A DNA stretch of 14,023 bases, from assembly GCA_031413115.1 (NCBI GenBank), contig JANOEH010000105.1, positions 1-14,023 of the forward strand. The letters are read 5' to 3'. The notes beneath the pieces were generated by a model. The model did no database searches. It had not been told where the DNA came from and was given only the letters and a program-made list of their open reading frames with translations. This document shows positions 1 to 10,043 of this stretch, in pieces; within the stretch, counting starts at the first letter, position 1, and each line of letters begins with the position of its first letter. Source of the DNA: JANPEF01 sp031413115 (GTDB lineage Bacteria; Eisenbacteria; RBG-16-71-46; DASYSL01). Both the position numbers and the translations under genes were made by a program.

Positions 1-971
1 GCGGCGAGCAGCGCGCCGCGCACCCGCTCGGCGAAGGCGCGGACCGCAGCCTGTTCCTCCGCCTTCTTGTAGCTGGGCACGACCACCGCCTGCACCGGGG
101 CGACCCGCGGCGGCAGGCGGAGGCCCTGGTCGTCGCCATGGCTCATGATGATGGCGCCGATGAGCCGCGTGCTCACACCCCACGACGTCTGGTGGACGTG
201 ACGGCGCTCGCCGTCCTGGTCCTGGAACGTGATGTCGTAGACCTTCGCGAAGTGCTGCCCGAGGTTGTGTGACGTGCCGGCCTGCAGCGCCTTGCCGTCG
301 CGCATGAGCGCCTCGATCGAGTAGGTCATGTCGGCCCCGGGAAACTTCTCGCTCGCGGTCTTCGCGCCCTTGTGCACGGGCATTGCGAGATCCTCCTCGG
401 CGAACGCGCGATAGACCTCGAGCATCTTGAGCGTTTCTTCCTGCGCCTCCTCGGACGTGCGGTGGGCGGTGTGCCCCTCCTGCCAGAGGAACTCGGCGGT
501 GCGCAGGAACGGACGCGTCACCTTCTCCCAGCGCATGACGTTGGCCCACTGGTTGATGAGCACGGGCAGGTCGCGCCAACTGTCGATCCACTTCGCGTAC
601 ATCTTGCCGATGATCGCCTCGGACGTCGGGCGGATCGCGAGGCGCTCCTCGAGCACGTCGTCGCCGCCCTGCGTCACCCACGCCACCTGGGGTGCGAAGC
701 CCTCGATGTGATCGGCCTCCATGCGCAGGAAGCTCTCGGGGATGAGCAGCGGGAAGTATGCGTTCTCGTGGCCGGTCGCCTTGATGCGGGCGTCGAGCAG
801 CCGCTGCATATGCTCCCAGATCGCGTAGCCGTACGGACGGAACACGATGCAGCCGCGCACCGGGGCATAGTCGGCCAGCTGCGCCTTCTGGATGACGTCC
901 AGGTACCAGCGGGAGAAATCGTCGGTGACGTCGCCCAGCTCTTCGACGGTCTTCTGTGTCTCTTCGGCCAT
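1..971 (-). CDS. proS: Prolyl-tRNA synthetase (eukaryote/archaeal type), 3' end outside window
   Basis: Class II aminoacyl-tRNA synthetase that charges tRNA-Pro with proline in the cytoplasm. The 323 codons visible begin at ATG 971 with GGAG five bases upstream (977-980). Motif 1 lies around residues 36-56 (RGCIVFRPYGYAIWEHMQ). Motif 2 is near 152-172 (RPFLRTAEFLWQEGHTAHRT). GTSHNLGQHF (232-241) and motif 3, HQTSWGVSTRLIGAIIMSHG (260-279), follow, and the anticodon-binding domain begins near 285 (LRLPPRVAPVQAVVVP). Motifs 2 and 3 are only about 90 residues apart, so the INS editing domain of the long bacterial ProRS is absent. This marks the short eukaryote/archaeal-like type (about 480-500 aa), so roughly 160-180 residues lie beyond base 1. 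It is 131 bases from the subtilase gene and probably has its own promoter. The identification is firm. Confidence 0.96.
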   Translation of the reverse strand, partial: MAEETQKTVEELGDVTDDFSRWYLDVIQKAQLADYAPVRGCIVFRPYGYAIWEHMQRLLDARIKATGHENAYFPLLIPESFLRMEADHIEGFAPQVAWVTQGGDDVLEERLAIRPTSEAIIGKMYAKWIDSWRDLPVLINQWANVMRWEKVTRPFLRTAEFLWQEGHTAHRTSEEAQEETLKMLEVYRAFAEEDLAMPVHKGAKTASEKFPGADMTYSIEALMRDGKALQAGTSHNLGQHFAKVYDITFQDQDGERRHVHQTSWGVSTRLIGAIIMSHGDDQGLRLPPRVAPVQAVVVPSYKKAEEQAAVRAFAERVRGALLA

Positions 972-1013
972 GGGGACTCCGGTTGGGGCGCGGCGCGAAC
1001 TTCCTCGCGCGGC

Positions 1014-1042
1014 ATCGTAGCAGGTCCGCGCAGGCAGCCCAA
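1014..1042 (-). promoter_or_regulatory. Possible sigma70-type promoter for proS
   Basis: On the minus strand TTGGGC (1037-1042) is followed after 17 bases by TACGAT (1014-1019), about 43 bases upstream of the proS ATG. The first three bases of the -35 box and four of six in the -10 box match the sigma70 consensus, with ideal spacing. In such GC-rich DNA this could be chance, and promoter preferences of the host are unknown. The location in a gap after a hairpin suits a separate proS transcript. Confidence 0.3.
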
Positions 1043-1048
1043 GCGAAC

Positions 1049-1079
1049 GGGGCGGCGGGCCGCCATGGCCCCCCGCCCC
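1049..1079 (-). terminator. GC-rich hairpin after the subtilase gene, possible terminator
   Basis: Two 13-base arms (1049-1061 and 1067-1079) pair with a single mismatch around a 5-base loop, starting 23 bases past the subtilase stop codon (TGA at 1105-1103). The stem is almost all G-C pairs. No clear run of T follows on the minus strand, only GTTCGCTTGGG, so it is not a textbook rho-independent terminator. It may still end the protease transcript or protect its 3' end. Confidence 0.4.
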
Positions 1080-1102
1080 GCTGTCGTGTCACTCGGGCGC
1101 GG

Positions 1103-4100
1103 TCAGCGCAGGACGATCAGCTTCGCCACGGCGCGTTCGTCCTCCTGCTCCGCGATCGCGAAGTAGGTGCCCGGCTCGAGCGTCGCCGGCACTGCGACCG
1201 TGTGCCACCCCGCGCTGCGCACGCCGTCGTCGAGGACCGCCACGCGCCGTCCATTTGCCGCCACCAGGCGCACGCGGACGCGGCCTTCGACCGGTACGCT
1301 GAAGCGCAGGATGCCGCCGCGCGACATCGGATTGGGTGCGACGAGGAGGAGGTGACGTGGATCGACTGTGCCGGCCACGGGAGTTCCGCTCTCGTTCATG
1401 GTCGCGTCCGTGGCGCCGGAGGCACGTGCATCCGCCCCCCCGTCGGCGATCGAACCGCCTGCGGCGGATATCGCGGCAAAGATGTCCGCTGCGATCGGCA
1501 GGGATGCGCTGGCGAGCAGGCTCACGCCGTCGCGCTCGAAGCGGGCATACAGCACGGGAGCTTCGGCACCGGCCAGGATCCGGCGGACCGCCCCTCCGGG
1601 AATGAACCAGCGGACGGTCGCACCGTCGACCTGGGCGCCGCCGAATGCGCTCGCCTGCTGCATCGCCTCATCGTCGTCGGTGGACGCGACGGGATCCGCC
1701 GCAATGCGGGCGAATGCGTCGCCGCCGAGGTCGGGCACGTCGCCGGTGACCAGTCCGAGCATCTCGTCGCCGTCCTGCGTCACCTCGAACCAGCCGCCGT
1801 CGACGGTGACATCGGCGCCGGGTGCGGCCGGGGCGAAGACCGCGAGCGCCGGCCGGTCGTGCGTGACGATCACGGTCGCGCAGCCGGTGCCGACGTTGCC
1901 CGAAGCGTCCTCGGCCGCGTAGCACACGGTATAGACGCGGCCGTTCTCCGGGCCCTGCCGCTCCGAGCGCAGCCGGAAGTCGAAGTCGGGAAGGCCGGCC
2001 TGAGCCTCCTGGATGTCGAGCGGCAGGTCGCCGTCGCCCAGTCCGTTGTCGGGCTCGTCGCTCACGATCGACAGCAGGCGCACCGCCGGCGCCGCGTCGC
2101 AAGCGTCCGCCACCAGCACCGTGGCGTGGATCGGCGCGAGCTTGTGGTTGGGCGGCCACAGGGCAGCGGGATCAAGCGTCACCGTGACGGTCGGCGGCGT
2201 GGTGTCCTCGACAGAGACGATCACCTCGTCGCTGTCGTCCACGATCCCGTCGGAGACGACCAGTGTCACCGTCGTCGCGCCGAGCGGGAACGAGCCGGTG
2301 GGCGTGGCGCTCGTGGGATCAACGAACGTGATCCCCGGGGCCGACCACGCGAAGGTGAGCGGATCGCCGTCGGGATCGCTCGAACGCAAACCGTTGAGGG
2401 TGACGGGCGTGTCCCCGCTCTCGCTGCACTCGACGGTCGTGTCGGGTCCGGCGTCGGCGACGGGCGGCTCGTTGAGTTGCGAGGCCAGAGCGGCGAACGC
2501 GTCGAGGCGGCCCGCGCCGCTCGCCGCATCGAAGCCGGCCGGACCGATGTCGACCGCGTTCGTCGAGAGCACGTTGCGCACGTCGGCCGACGTCAGCGCC
2601 GGCAGCACGCCGCGCAGCAGTGCGGCGATGCCGGCGCCGTGCGGCGACGCGGCCGAGGTGCCGAAGAACGGCGAGGCGAAGCCGCCTGCGCCGGTGACCG
2701 TCACGCCGTCGACCGCGCAGGCGTCGGGCTTGTTGCGCGCCACGCGCAGCGGGAAGAACGATTCGGCCGGTCCGCGCGAGGAGAAGCCCTCCACGGCGTC
2801 ATTGCCCGGCTCGGCCTGGTCGATCGCGCCGAGCGCGTAGACCAGCGGGTGCGTGGCATGCGGATTGATGCTGCCCGCCGAGTTGACATACTCGAGGAAC
2901 GTCGGACCGTTGGCTGCGACCTTGAGCGTGATGCCCGTCGGCGCCGGCAGTGCACCAGCGTAGTCGACGACGATGCGCGCCGGCACGTTGTCCGGCCCGT
3001 TGTAGGTGAAGTCGATCAGCTCGAGCGGGTCGCCGGTGCCAGCCTGCGCGTTCATGCTGAGGGCGAGGATGTTCGCGAACGTGGGATCGACCAGGTACAG
3101 GTCGAAGTCGCGCTCGGCATCCCCGAACAACTCGTTCCACTGCAGGACGATGGTGTGGCGCACGCCGGTGCCGTTCGGGTTGCGCAGACGGATGTCGGCC
3201 GTGACGTCCCCGTTGCCGAAGTCGTGCGGCCGCGAGGCGCCGAGGGTGCCGAGGTTGCGCGCGCCGCCGTCGCGGAACGCCTGCGGAATGTGGCGCTGGG
3301 CGCGGTTGCCCGCGGAGGTGAAGTAGACGACATCGCTGCCGGTGACGAGCGTCGCGGCGTTGAGTGCGACCGGCCCGTCCTCGAAGTAGGGCTCGCGCGG
3401 GAGCCAGATGTCGTCGGAGAGGATGCGGGCGCCCGCAGTTCCGGCGAGCCAGTTCTGCGCGGTGATCATGCCGGCCGAACCCGAGCCTGCGCCGTGGAAG
3501 GCGAGCCCCGCGCCCGGCGCCAGGTCGTGCACGATCTCAAGCATCGCCGTGCCTTCGTCACCGCTGCCGGCGACGCCCACGTTGACCGCGGGGGGCAGGT
3601 CGGCCGAGGCTTGCGCGGCGGCGAGGTTCGACACGCCGTCGCTGATCACGCCGACGATCGCACCGGCCCCGTTCACGGCGAAGGCGCTGCGCGCGAGATC
3701 GGCACGGTGGACGGCGTCGCCCTCGCTCAGGCGCAGGCCGATCTCCGTGATCGGGAGGCCGGGCGTCGCGACGAGGCGCACCCACGGCAGCGCGGCAACG
3801 TCGTCGACCTTGTCCGCGGCGATCCACGCCTCGAGAAACCCGTACCCGCTGGCGACCGCCACGGGCTCCACGCCGAGAAGCGCGAGTTCGCCGACGCGCG
3901 CGTCGGCGTTCGTCCCGGCAATGCGCAGCAGGAGGCGCCCGCGATCGTCGACCGGGATGAGCGGCGTGTCGAAGGTGGCAAGGAGGTCAGAGCGAAGCGA
4001 ACCGCGGCGCGGATCGGTTGCGGCGAGCAGAAGCGCGATTCGGTCCTGGACGGCGGACTCGACCTTGGCCAGCGGCGATCCTGCCGGCAACGCGCGCTTG

Positions 4101-4288
4101 GCCAGCCGCATCGCCTCGATCTCGCCGGCGTTGCGGGGCAGCAAGTCGTCGTCGATGAGCGCCAGCACGCGCGGGACGGAAGTCCATGCCGCCTGCACCG
4201 GGGCGGAGGGGAACAAGGCAAGGACGAGCATCGCCAAAGGGGCGACGGCTGCCACGTGGACGGAACCCTGGCGGCGGGCGGAAACCAT
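1103..4288 (-). CDS. Secreted subtilase-like (S8) protein with PKD-like and C-terminal sorting modules
   Basis: A 1061-aa exported protein, probably a serine peptidase or an inactive relative. ATG 4288 was chosen because GGAGGTGG lies just upstream and the product then begins with a signal peptide (basic MVSARRQ, hydrophobic 12-28, probable cleavage after APVQA, residue 33 or 34). The peptidase domain spans about 190-600: Asp217 in VGVISDGV, oxyanion Asn328 in TSAGN, and Ser545 in GTSAASPHGAG. Where HGTH is expected the sequence reads DEGTAMLEIVHDLAPGA, so Glu245 sits in the usual His position. A beta-rich PPC-like insert lies near 370-460 (QWNELFGDAERDFDLYLVD). After it come a PKD-like module (605-695, PVADAGPD, SSDPDGDPLTFAWS), a module with LWPPNHKLAPIHATV (700-810), a region of unknown fold, and a FlgD-like/T9SS-type sorting tail (980-1061, APNPMSRGGILRFSVP). 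It is 125 bases after the glycosyltransferase gene, so probably a separate transcription unit. Substrate unknown. Confidence 0.9.
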   Translation of the reverse strand: MVSARRQGSVHVAAVAPLAMLVLALFPSAPVQAAWTSVPRVLALIDDDLLPRNAGEIEAMRLAKRALPAGSPLAKVESAVQDRIALLLAATDPRRGSLRSDLLATFDTPLIPVDDRGRLLLRIAGTNADARVGELALLGVEPVAVASGYGFLEAWIAADKVDDVAALPWVRLVATPGLPITEIGLRLSEGDAVHRADLARSAFAVNGAGAIVGVISDGVSNLAAAQASADLPPAVNVGVAGSGDEGTAMLEIVHDLAPGAGLAFHGAGSGSAGMITAQNWLAGTAGARILSDDIWLPREPYFEDGPVALNAATLVTGSDVVYFTSAGNRAQRHIPQAFRDGGARNLGTLGASRPHDFGNGDVTADIRLRNPNGTGVRHTIVLQWNELFGDAERDFDLYLVDPTFANILALSMNAQAGTGDPLELIDFTYNGPDNVPARIVVDYAGALPAPTGITLKVAANGPTFLEYVNSAGSINPHATHPLVYALGAIDQAEPGNDAVEGFSSRGPAESFFPLRVARNKPDACAVDGVTVTGAGGFASPFFGTSAASPHGAGIAALLRGVLPALTSADVRNVLSTNAVDIGPAGFDAASGAGRLDAFAALASQLNEPPVADAGPDTTVECSESGDTPVTLNGLRSSDPDGDPLTFAWSAPGITFVDPTSATPTGSFPLGATTVTLVVSDGIVDDSDEVIVSVEDTTPPTVTVTLDPAALWPPNHKLAPIHATVLVADACDAAPAVRLLSIVSDEPDNGLGDGDLPLDIQEAQAGLPDFDFRLRSERQGPENGRVYTVCYAAEDASGNVGTGCATVIVTHDRPALAVFAPAAPGADVTVDGGWFEVTQDGDEMLGLVTGDVPDLGGDAFARIAADPVASTDDDEAMQQASAFGGAQVDGATVRWFIPGGAVRRILAGAEAPVLYARFERDGVSLLASASLPIAADIFAAISAAGGSIADGGADARASGATDATMNESGTPVAGTVDPRHLLLVAPNPMSRGGILRFSVPVEGRVRVRLVAANGRRVAVLDDGVRSAGWHTVAVPATLEPGTYFAIAEQEDERAVAKLIVLR

Positions 4289-4291
4289 GGG

Positions 4292-4299
4292 CCACCTCC
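4292..4299 (-). promoter_or_regulatory. Strong Shine-Dalgarno site that fixes the subtilase start
   Basis: The minus strand reads GGAGGTGG here. Its GGAGG core is six bases upstream of the ATG at 4288. The same reading frame stays open to 4588, but this site and the signal peptide that directly follows the ATG make 4288 the real start. The longer version would overlap the preceding glycosyltransferase gene and begin with an Arg/Pro-rich low-complexity stretch. Confidence 0.65.
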
Positions 4300-4357
4300 G
4301 AAAGACGGAACGAGGGGGGAAGCACGGGGCGATGAGGATGCCTGGACGATTTCGAAT

Positions 4358-4380
4358 CCCGCGAACCCGGTGGCCGCGGG
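4358..4380 (-). other. Short inverted repeat between glycosyltransferase and subtilase genes
   Basis: CCCGCG (4358-4363) and CGCGGG (4375-4380) can pair across an 11-base loop, in the 125-base gap between the GT9 stop codon (4414) and the subtilase start (4288). No T-run follows it on the minus strand. It might mark the end of the LPS operon, but six base pairs in GC-rich DNA is weak support. I saw no convincing promoter in the rest of this gap. Confidence 0.2.
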
Positions 4381-4413
4381 GCGCACGAATCTTGCCGATT
4401 GCGGGCGCCTGCG

Positions 4414-5469
4414 TCAATGCCCGTCGCGGGCCGCCTCTCCGGGCGAGGGGTACGGGGCGACCGCAGGGAGGCTCGCCAGTGCGGCCTCGACCTCGCTGAC
4501 GGCGATCCCCTGGGCGCAGGCGTGGTGTCCAAGGGGGCACCTGTCGCAGCCATGGAGGGTACAGGGCTGACAGGCGAGATCCCGGCACAGCACGACGCTC
4601 TCACCCGCCGGGGCGAACCCAAGGGCGGGATGGGTCGAGGCGAAGAGCGCGACGGCGGGCCGCCCCATGGCCATCGCGAGGTGGAGCAGGCCCGAGTCGT
4701 TGGCGAGGATGCCCCGCGTCTGCCCCAGGGCAGCGGCGACCGCCGGGAGCCCGCCGCGGAACCAGCGGACTCCAGGGTCGGACGGCTCGGCCAGCGCTCC
4801 GGCCGCGGCGTGATCGAGCGGGTCGCCGATCAGGAGGACGCGTTCCCCGCTCACCCGCCGAGCGGCGACGACGTCGGCGAAGCGTTCGAGCGGCCAGCGT
4901 TTCGTGGCCCAGCGCGCCCCCGGGGCGATCGCCACCGTCGATTCCGCCGGGGCGACTGCATCCCAGGCGGCGAAGAAGCTCGCGGCCTCATGTACCGCCG
5001 CCGGGGGGGGGCGGAACACGGGCGGGCGGGCGCTCGCGGGATCGACGCCCAGCGGGGCCAGCGCGTCGACGTAGCGCTGCCAGGCCGGGCGGAGCGGCAG
5101 CGGGTTCGTCCACCGCAGGGACACCCAGCGCCGTCGGGCGAGGCGCTCGGCGCGCCACGCGAAGCGCTGCGGCACGCCGAACGTGGCGACGAGACTGCGG
5201 GGACTGGACTGCCAGTCGACCGCGGCGGCAAAGCGGGCGGCGGTTACCTGCCGTCCGAGCGCGAACATCCCGCCGATCCCGCGCTGCGACCCGGGCTCGA
5301 GCGCCCACACGCGATCGACGCCCTCCTGCCCCTCGACCAGCGGGGCGTATTCACGCTTCACCAGGAACGTGGTGCGCACGTCGGGTCGCGCCTGCTTGAG
5401 CGCGGCGGTGGCGCCCAGCGTCAGCACCACGTCGCCCAGCGCGCCAAGGCGGACGAGCAGGACCTCCAC
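4414..5469 (-). CDS. Glycosyltransferase family 9 (heptosyltransferase-like)
   Basis: A 351-aa GT9 enzyme, of the family that transfers ADP-heptose to the LPS inner core on the cytoplasmic face of the inner membrane. The N-terminus VLLVRLGALGDVVLT carries the conserved GD pair, with Asp13 the family's catalytic acid position. The C-terminal sugar-nucleotide domain has PGARWATKRWP (183-193) and ANDSGLLHLAMAMGRPAVALF (256-276). Near the end are six cysteines (C295, C300, C303, C308, C311, C318) in the DLACQPC...CPLGHHAC region, a pattern I know from other family members. The start is GTG 5469, three bases after the msbA stop codon, with only a weak upstream AGGG, so translation is probably coupled. 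A run of nine C encodes Arg-Pro-Pro-Pro at 153-156. The exact acceptor and whether it is WaaF-, WaaC- or WaaQ-like cannot be told from sequence alone. Confidence 0.9.
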   Translation of the reverse strand: MEVLLVRLGALGDVVLTLGATAALKQARPDVRTTFLVKREYAPLVEGQEGVDRVWALEPGSQRGIGGMFALGRQVTAARFAAAVDWQSSPRSLVATFGVPQRFAWRAERLARRRWVSLRWTNPLPLRPAWQRYVDALAPLGVDPASARPPVFRPPPAAVHEAASFFAAWDAVAPAESTVAIAPGARWATKRWPLERFADVVAARRVSGERVLLIGDPLDHAAAGALAEPSDPGVRWFRGGLPAVAAALGQTRGILANDSGLLHLAMAMGRPAVALFASTHPALGFAPAGESVVLCRDLACQPCTLHGCDRCPLGHHACAQGIAVSEVEAALASLPAVAPYPSPGEAARDGH

Positions 5470-5472
5470 GGC

Positions 5473-7373
5473 TCAGCCGCCCTGGAACTGCAGCGCGTGC
5501 AGGCGGCCGTAGAGCCCGCCCCGAGCGAGCAATTCCTCGTGCCGTCCCTCGTCGACGATCCGGCCGCGCTCGAGCACCAGGATCCGGTCGGCGCGCTGTA
5601 CGGTCGACAGCCGGTGCGCGATGACGACTGCGGTGCGCCCGGCACGCAAGCGCTCGAACGCCTCCTGGACCAGGGCCTCGCTCTCGCTGTCGAGTGCCGA
5701 CGTCGCCTCGTCGAGGATGAGGACCTGCGGATCGCGAAACACGGCGCGGGCCAACGCGAGGCGCTGCCGCTCGCCGCCTGACAGCGTGACGCCGCGCTCC
5801 CCGATCACCGTGTCATAGCCCTGCGCCAGGCGGGCGATGAAGGAGTGCGCGTTCGCCGCCTTCGCCGCCGCCTCGACCGCACCCTGGTCGGCATCGGCCC
5901 GTCCGTAGGCGATGTTGCGCGCGATCGTGTCGCGGAAAAGAATCGTCTCCTGCGGGACCACGCCGTAGAGCTCGCGCACCGACTGCAGAGTGAGGTCGCG
6001 CAGGTCCGTCCCGTCGAGCGAGAGGCGCCCGCCGGTCGGGTCGTGGAAGCGCGCCAGGAGATCGACCAGGGTCGACTTGCCGGCGCCGCTGGGGCCGACC
6101 AGCGCGACCGTCTCGCCGCGGCGGAGGACGAGATTGACGTCGTGAAGCACGTCGGGCCCGGCGCCGTAGCGAAAGGTCACGCCCTCGAAGCGCACCGCGT
6201 CGCGCAATGCGCCGACGGGCCGCGCGCCGGGGCGATCGGCGATCTCGGCCGGCGTATCGAGCAGCTGGAACACGCGCGTCGCGGCGGCGAGGCCCTCTTG
6301 CACGATCGAGTTCACGTTCGACAGCCGCTTGAGCGGCGACATCATCGACAGCAGCGCGACGACGAAGAGGAAGAAGTTGTGGGGCTCGAGAGTCCGGGCG
6401 ATGAAGATCTGGCGGCCACCGACGTAGAGCACGAGCGCCGAGACGAGGACCATCAGCGTCTCGGTGAGCGGGGCACCCGCCTCGGCCACGCGGCGCAGGC
6501 GCAGGTAGGAGCGGTAGAACGCGTCGTTCTCGCGGGCGAAGCGCTCGTTCTCGAACTCCTCGGCGGCGAACGACTTGACGACCCGGATGTTGGCCAACGT
6601 CTCGTGCAGGACGCCCTGCAGCTCGGCGAGGCGGCCCTGCATGGCCTCGGAGCGGCGGCGCATGCGCCGCCCGATCCAGACGATCAGGCCGACCGCGGGC
6701 GGCAGCACGAGGATCGCGATGAGCGCCAGCTTCCACGACGCCCAGAACACCCAGAACCGCGCCGCCAGCAGGACGAGCGACTCCTTGACCACGTTCGAGA
6801 TCCCGGCCGCCAGCGCGCTGCGCACGTACTGCACGTCGTTGACGATGCGCGAGGCGAGGATGCCGGTGCGCTCGCCGTGGAAAAACGACAGCGACAGCGT
6901 GTGGACGTGCGCGTAGAGGCGGTTGCGCAGATCGCGCACGACGCCCTGCTCGATCGCGGTCATGAGGAACGTCTGCAGGTAGTCGAACAGGTTCTTGAGC
7001 AGGAAGGCAAACACGATGAGCAGGCACAACCGGCCCAGTGCCTCGACTGGCGGCCGGTTGAACAGGAAGCCCTCGAGCGGCCCGCGCAGGAAGGCAGGCC
7101 AGCGGTCGAGGTTGCCCCACCCGCCCCCGCCGACGGCACCCGGGATTCCGCCGGCGATCGCGGGCGCGGCTCCCCTGTCCGCGCCGCCGGGCAGGTTCGT
7201 GGGCGCGCCGGCGGTGACCTGCGCGTCGGGCGTGGCGAACAGGATCTGCAGGAACGGCGAGAACAGGCCGAGCGCGAGCCCCGAGGAGGCGGCGAACAGC
7301 GCCATGCAGAGGAGAGCCGCGCCGAGGCGCGGCGCGTAAGGGCGCAGGTACGATAGCAGGCGTCGCGTCGTGC

Positions 7374-7377
<4 letters not shown>
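5473..7377 (-). CDS. msbA: MsbA-like lipid A exporter, ABC transporter with fused permease and ATPase
   Basis: A 634-aa half-transporter that would work as a dimer, flipping lipid A-core across the inner membrane with ATP. The start is GTG 7377, supported by AGGAA five bases upstream and by a GTGA overlap with the maeB stop. The permease fills residues 17-350, with the first membrane helix near 17-45 and others near 115-140, 195-235 and 300-345. The ATPase follows: Walker A GPSGAGKST (428-436), Q-loop Gln476 (VVPQET), signature LSGGE (532-536), Walker B VLILDE with Glu557, and H-loop His588 (IAHRLS). All catalytic residues are present. It is about 50 residues longer than E. coli MsbA (582), because the first periplasmic loop (about 50-110) carries a Gly/Ala/Pro-rich stretch. 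The neighbouring lpxK, kdtA and GT9 genes favour lipid A as substrate, though other lipids or drugs are possible for this family. Confidence 0.9.
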
Positions 7378-9620
<2,243 letters not shown>

Positions 9621-9635
9621 TCCGTCCTTTCGGGG

Positions 9636-10022
9636 TCAGGCCAGGGGGCGCGGGCGGGCGGGCGGCTCGAGTTCGACCTGGAGATCGATCCCGCCGCCGA
9701 AGTCGGCGAGCGTGTCGTCGGGCTGGCGACCGAGCAGGCCGTCCGCGACGAGGTGAAAGACAATCGTTCCGAAGTCCTCGCTGCGGGTCACGCCCCATTC
9801 ATGGAACACGGCCCAGGCGAGCTCGCCATAGTCCTGGCGCGCCAGGTCGATGAGGCCGCGCAGGAGTTCCTGTCCGCTGACGTGGCGTCGCTGGCCGACC
9901 ACGCGCTGCGTCGTGTGCTCGAGGCCGCGCATGACGAACTCGTAGGCTTCGCGGCGGAAGCGCGGGTCCTTCTCGCGAATGGCGTGCACTCGTTCCCAGA
10001 AGTCGAAGACGGCGGGTTCCAT
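9636..10022 (-). CDS. Minf_1886-family conserved protein of unknown function
   Basis: A 128-aa soluble protein with no signal peptide or membrane segment. The sequence matches my memory of the Minf_1886/TIGR04138 family, described mainly from Planctomycetes and Verrucomicrobia. The conserved features are YEFVMRGLEHT (27-37), RHVSGQELLRGL (46-57), FHEWGVTRSEDFGTIVFHLV (73-92) and DGLLGRQPDDTLADF (94-108). The C-terminal 20 residues are Pro/Arg-rich and variable. No catalytic motif is evident. ATG 10022 is 21 bases after the nadB stop and has no clear Shine-Dalgarno sequence, so it may depend on coupling to nadB translation. The stop is 15 bases before maeB. Its position between two redox-metabolism genes could suggest a shared role, but family members have no assigned function that I know of. 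Confidence 0.8.
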   Translation of the reverse strand: MEPAVFDFWERVHAIREKDPRFRREAYEFVMRGLEHTTQRVVGQRRHVSGQELLRGLIDLARQDYGELAWAVFHEWGVTRSEDFGTIVFHLVADGLLGRQPDDTLADFGGGIDLQVELEPPARPRPLA

Positions 10023-10043
10023 GCGCGCAGGATAGCAGCGATC

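Noticed and set aside
956..4570. Very long plus-strand open frame (about 1200 codons) opposite the subtilase gene
   Set aside because: The translation is Arg/Gly/Ala-rich with no domain or signal. It is a by-product of GC-rich codon use in the minus-strand gene, whose protein is clearly recognisable.
4289..4588. N-terminal extension of the subtilase frame to 4588
   Set aside because: It would overlap the glycosyltransferase gene and be Arg/Pro-rich, whereas ATG 4288 has a strong ribosome binding site and is followed by a signal peptide.
5845..7356. Plus-strand open frame of about 500 codons opposite msbA
   Set aside because: A shadow of the ABC transporter gene. Its composition mirrors the transporter codons and no motif is present.
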